Of a DNA stretch of 5,601 nt, positions 5,546 to 5,601 are shown piece after piece. This DNA comes from Candidatus Binataceae bacterium (GTDB lineage: Bacteria > Desulfobacterota > Binatia > Binatales > Binataceae): positions 1 to 5,601 of the forward strand of contig JASHZA010000398.1 in the NCBI GenBank assembly GCA_030042765.1, in the 5' to 3' direction. The notes under the pieces are model-generated. The model made no database searches. It saw only the letters and a list, made by a program, of their open reading frames with translations, and was not told the origin of the DNA. Position 1 is the first letter of the stretch. Each line of letters opens with the position of its first letter. Both the position numbers and the translations under genes were made by a program.

Positions 5546-5601
5546 TACTGCCGCCGTCGACCGCCTCGATCTCTTCCCTGCGGCGCCCCCGCATCAGGCG
5601 T
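5529..5601 (-). CDS. possible C-terminus of a gene entering from the right edge (partial)
   Basis: A minus-strand frame is open from the right edge to a TGA at 5529-5531. It ends RLMRGRRREEIEAVDGGSISP-RA and would overlap the 3' end of the exporter by 17 bases. Codon third positions are mostly G or C, as in the neighbouring genes, but 23 residues are too few to show a family. It could equally be chance. Confidence 0.25.
   Translation of the reverse strand, partial: RLMRGRRREEIEAVDGGSISPRA

Noticed and set aside
1..5601. CRISPR arrays, insertion sequences, phage genes, long direct repeats
   Set aside because: No regularly spaced repeats, transposase or integrase motifs, or terminal inverted repeats were seen on either strand.

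Overview
This is a GC-rich (about 60% by eye) bacterial chromosome segment. Every convincing gene reads as a membrane or exported protein, apart from one tRNA-like gene. The MarC-type protein and the B-family (ba3-type) haem-copper oxidase point to an aerobic or microaerobic bacterium with a conventional respiratory chain. Phylum cannot be fixed from this window; an uncultured soil, groundwater or proteobacteria-like lineage would fit. There is no insertion sequence, integrase, phage gene or CRISPR array, so it looks like ordinary chromosome rather than a mobile island.

Layout from left to right. At the left edge, on the minus strand, is the N-terminus of a gene cut off by the window; it encodes a signal peptide or membrane anchor. 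A non-coding stretch of about 290 bases separates it from a divergent plus-strand gene for a MarC/UPF0056 six-helix membrane protein (435-1064). A short convergent gap with a palindromic hairpin follows.

The core of the window is a minus-strand oxidase operon, transcribed from about 3770 down to 1151. Its order is a 74-residue two-helix membrane protein of unknown function, subunit IIa (43 residues), subunit II (CuA protein, 160 residues) and subunit I (555 residues). The last three genes are tightly coupled: 4 nt separate IIa from II, and II and I overlap by ATGA. All the expected CuA, CuB, haem and crosslinked-tyrosine residues are present. Together they should form a ba3-type cytochrome c oxidase that takes electrons from a soluble cytochrome c or cupredoxin into CuA, then to haem b and the haem a3/CuB site, where O2 is reduced to water.

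Upstream of the operon, on the same strand, is a type II (long variable arm) tRNA-like gene at 3958-4055. Its acceptor, D, variable and T arms are near perfect, but its anticodon arm is about 5 nt too long. It is the most unusual object in the window. Divergent to it lies an MFS drug/siderophore-type exporter (4274-5545). At the right edge a minus-strand reading frame that enters from outside may be the C-terminus of another gene converging on the exporter.

I see no clearly new multi-gene system. The items most worth following up are the abnormal tRNA and the unassigned two-helix protein that heads the oxidase operon.
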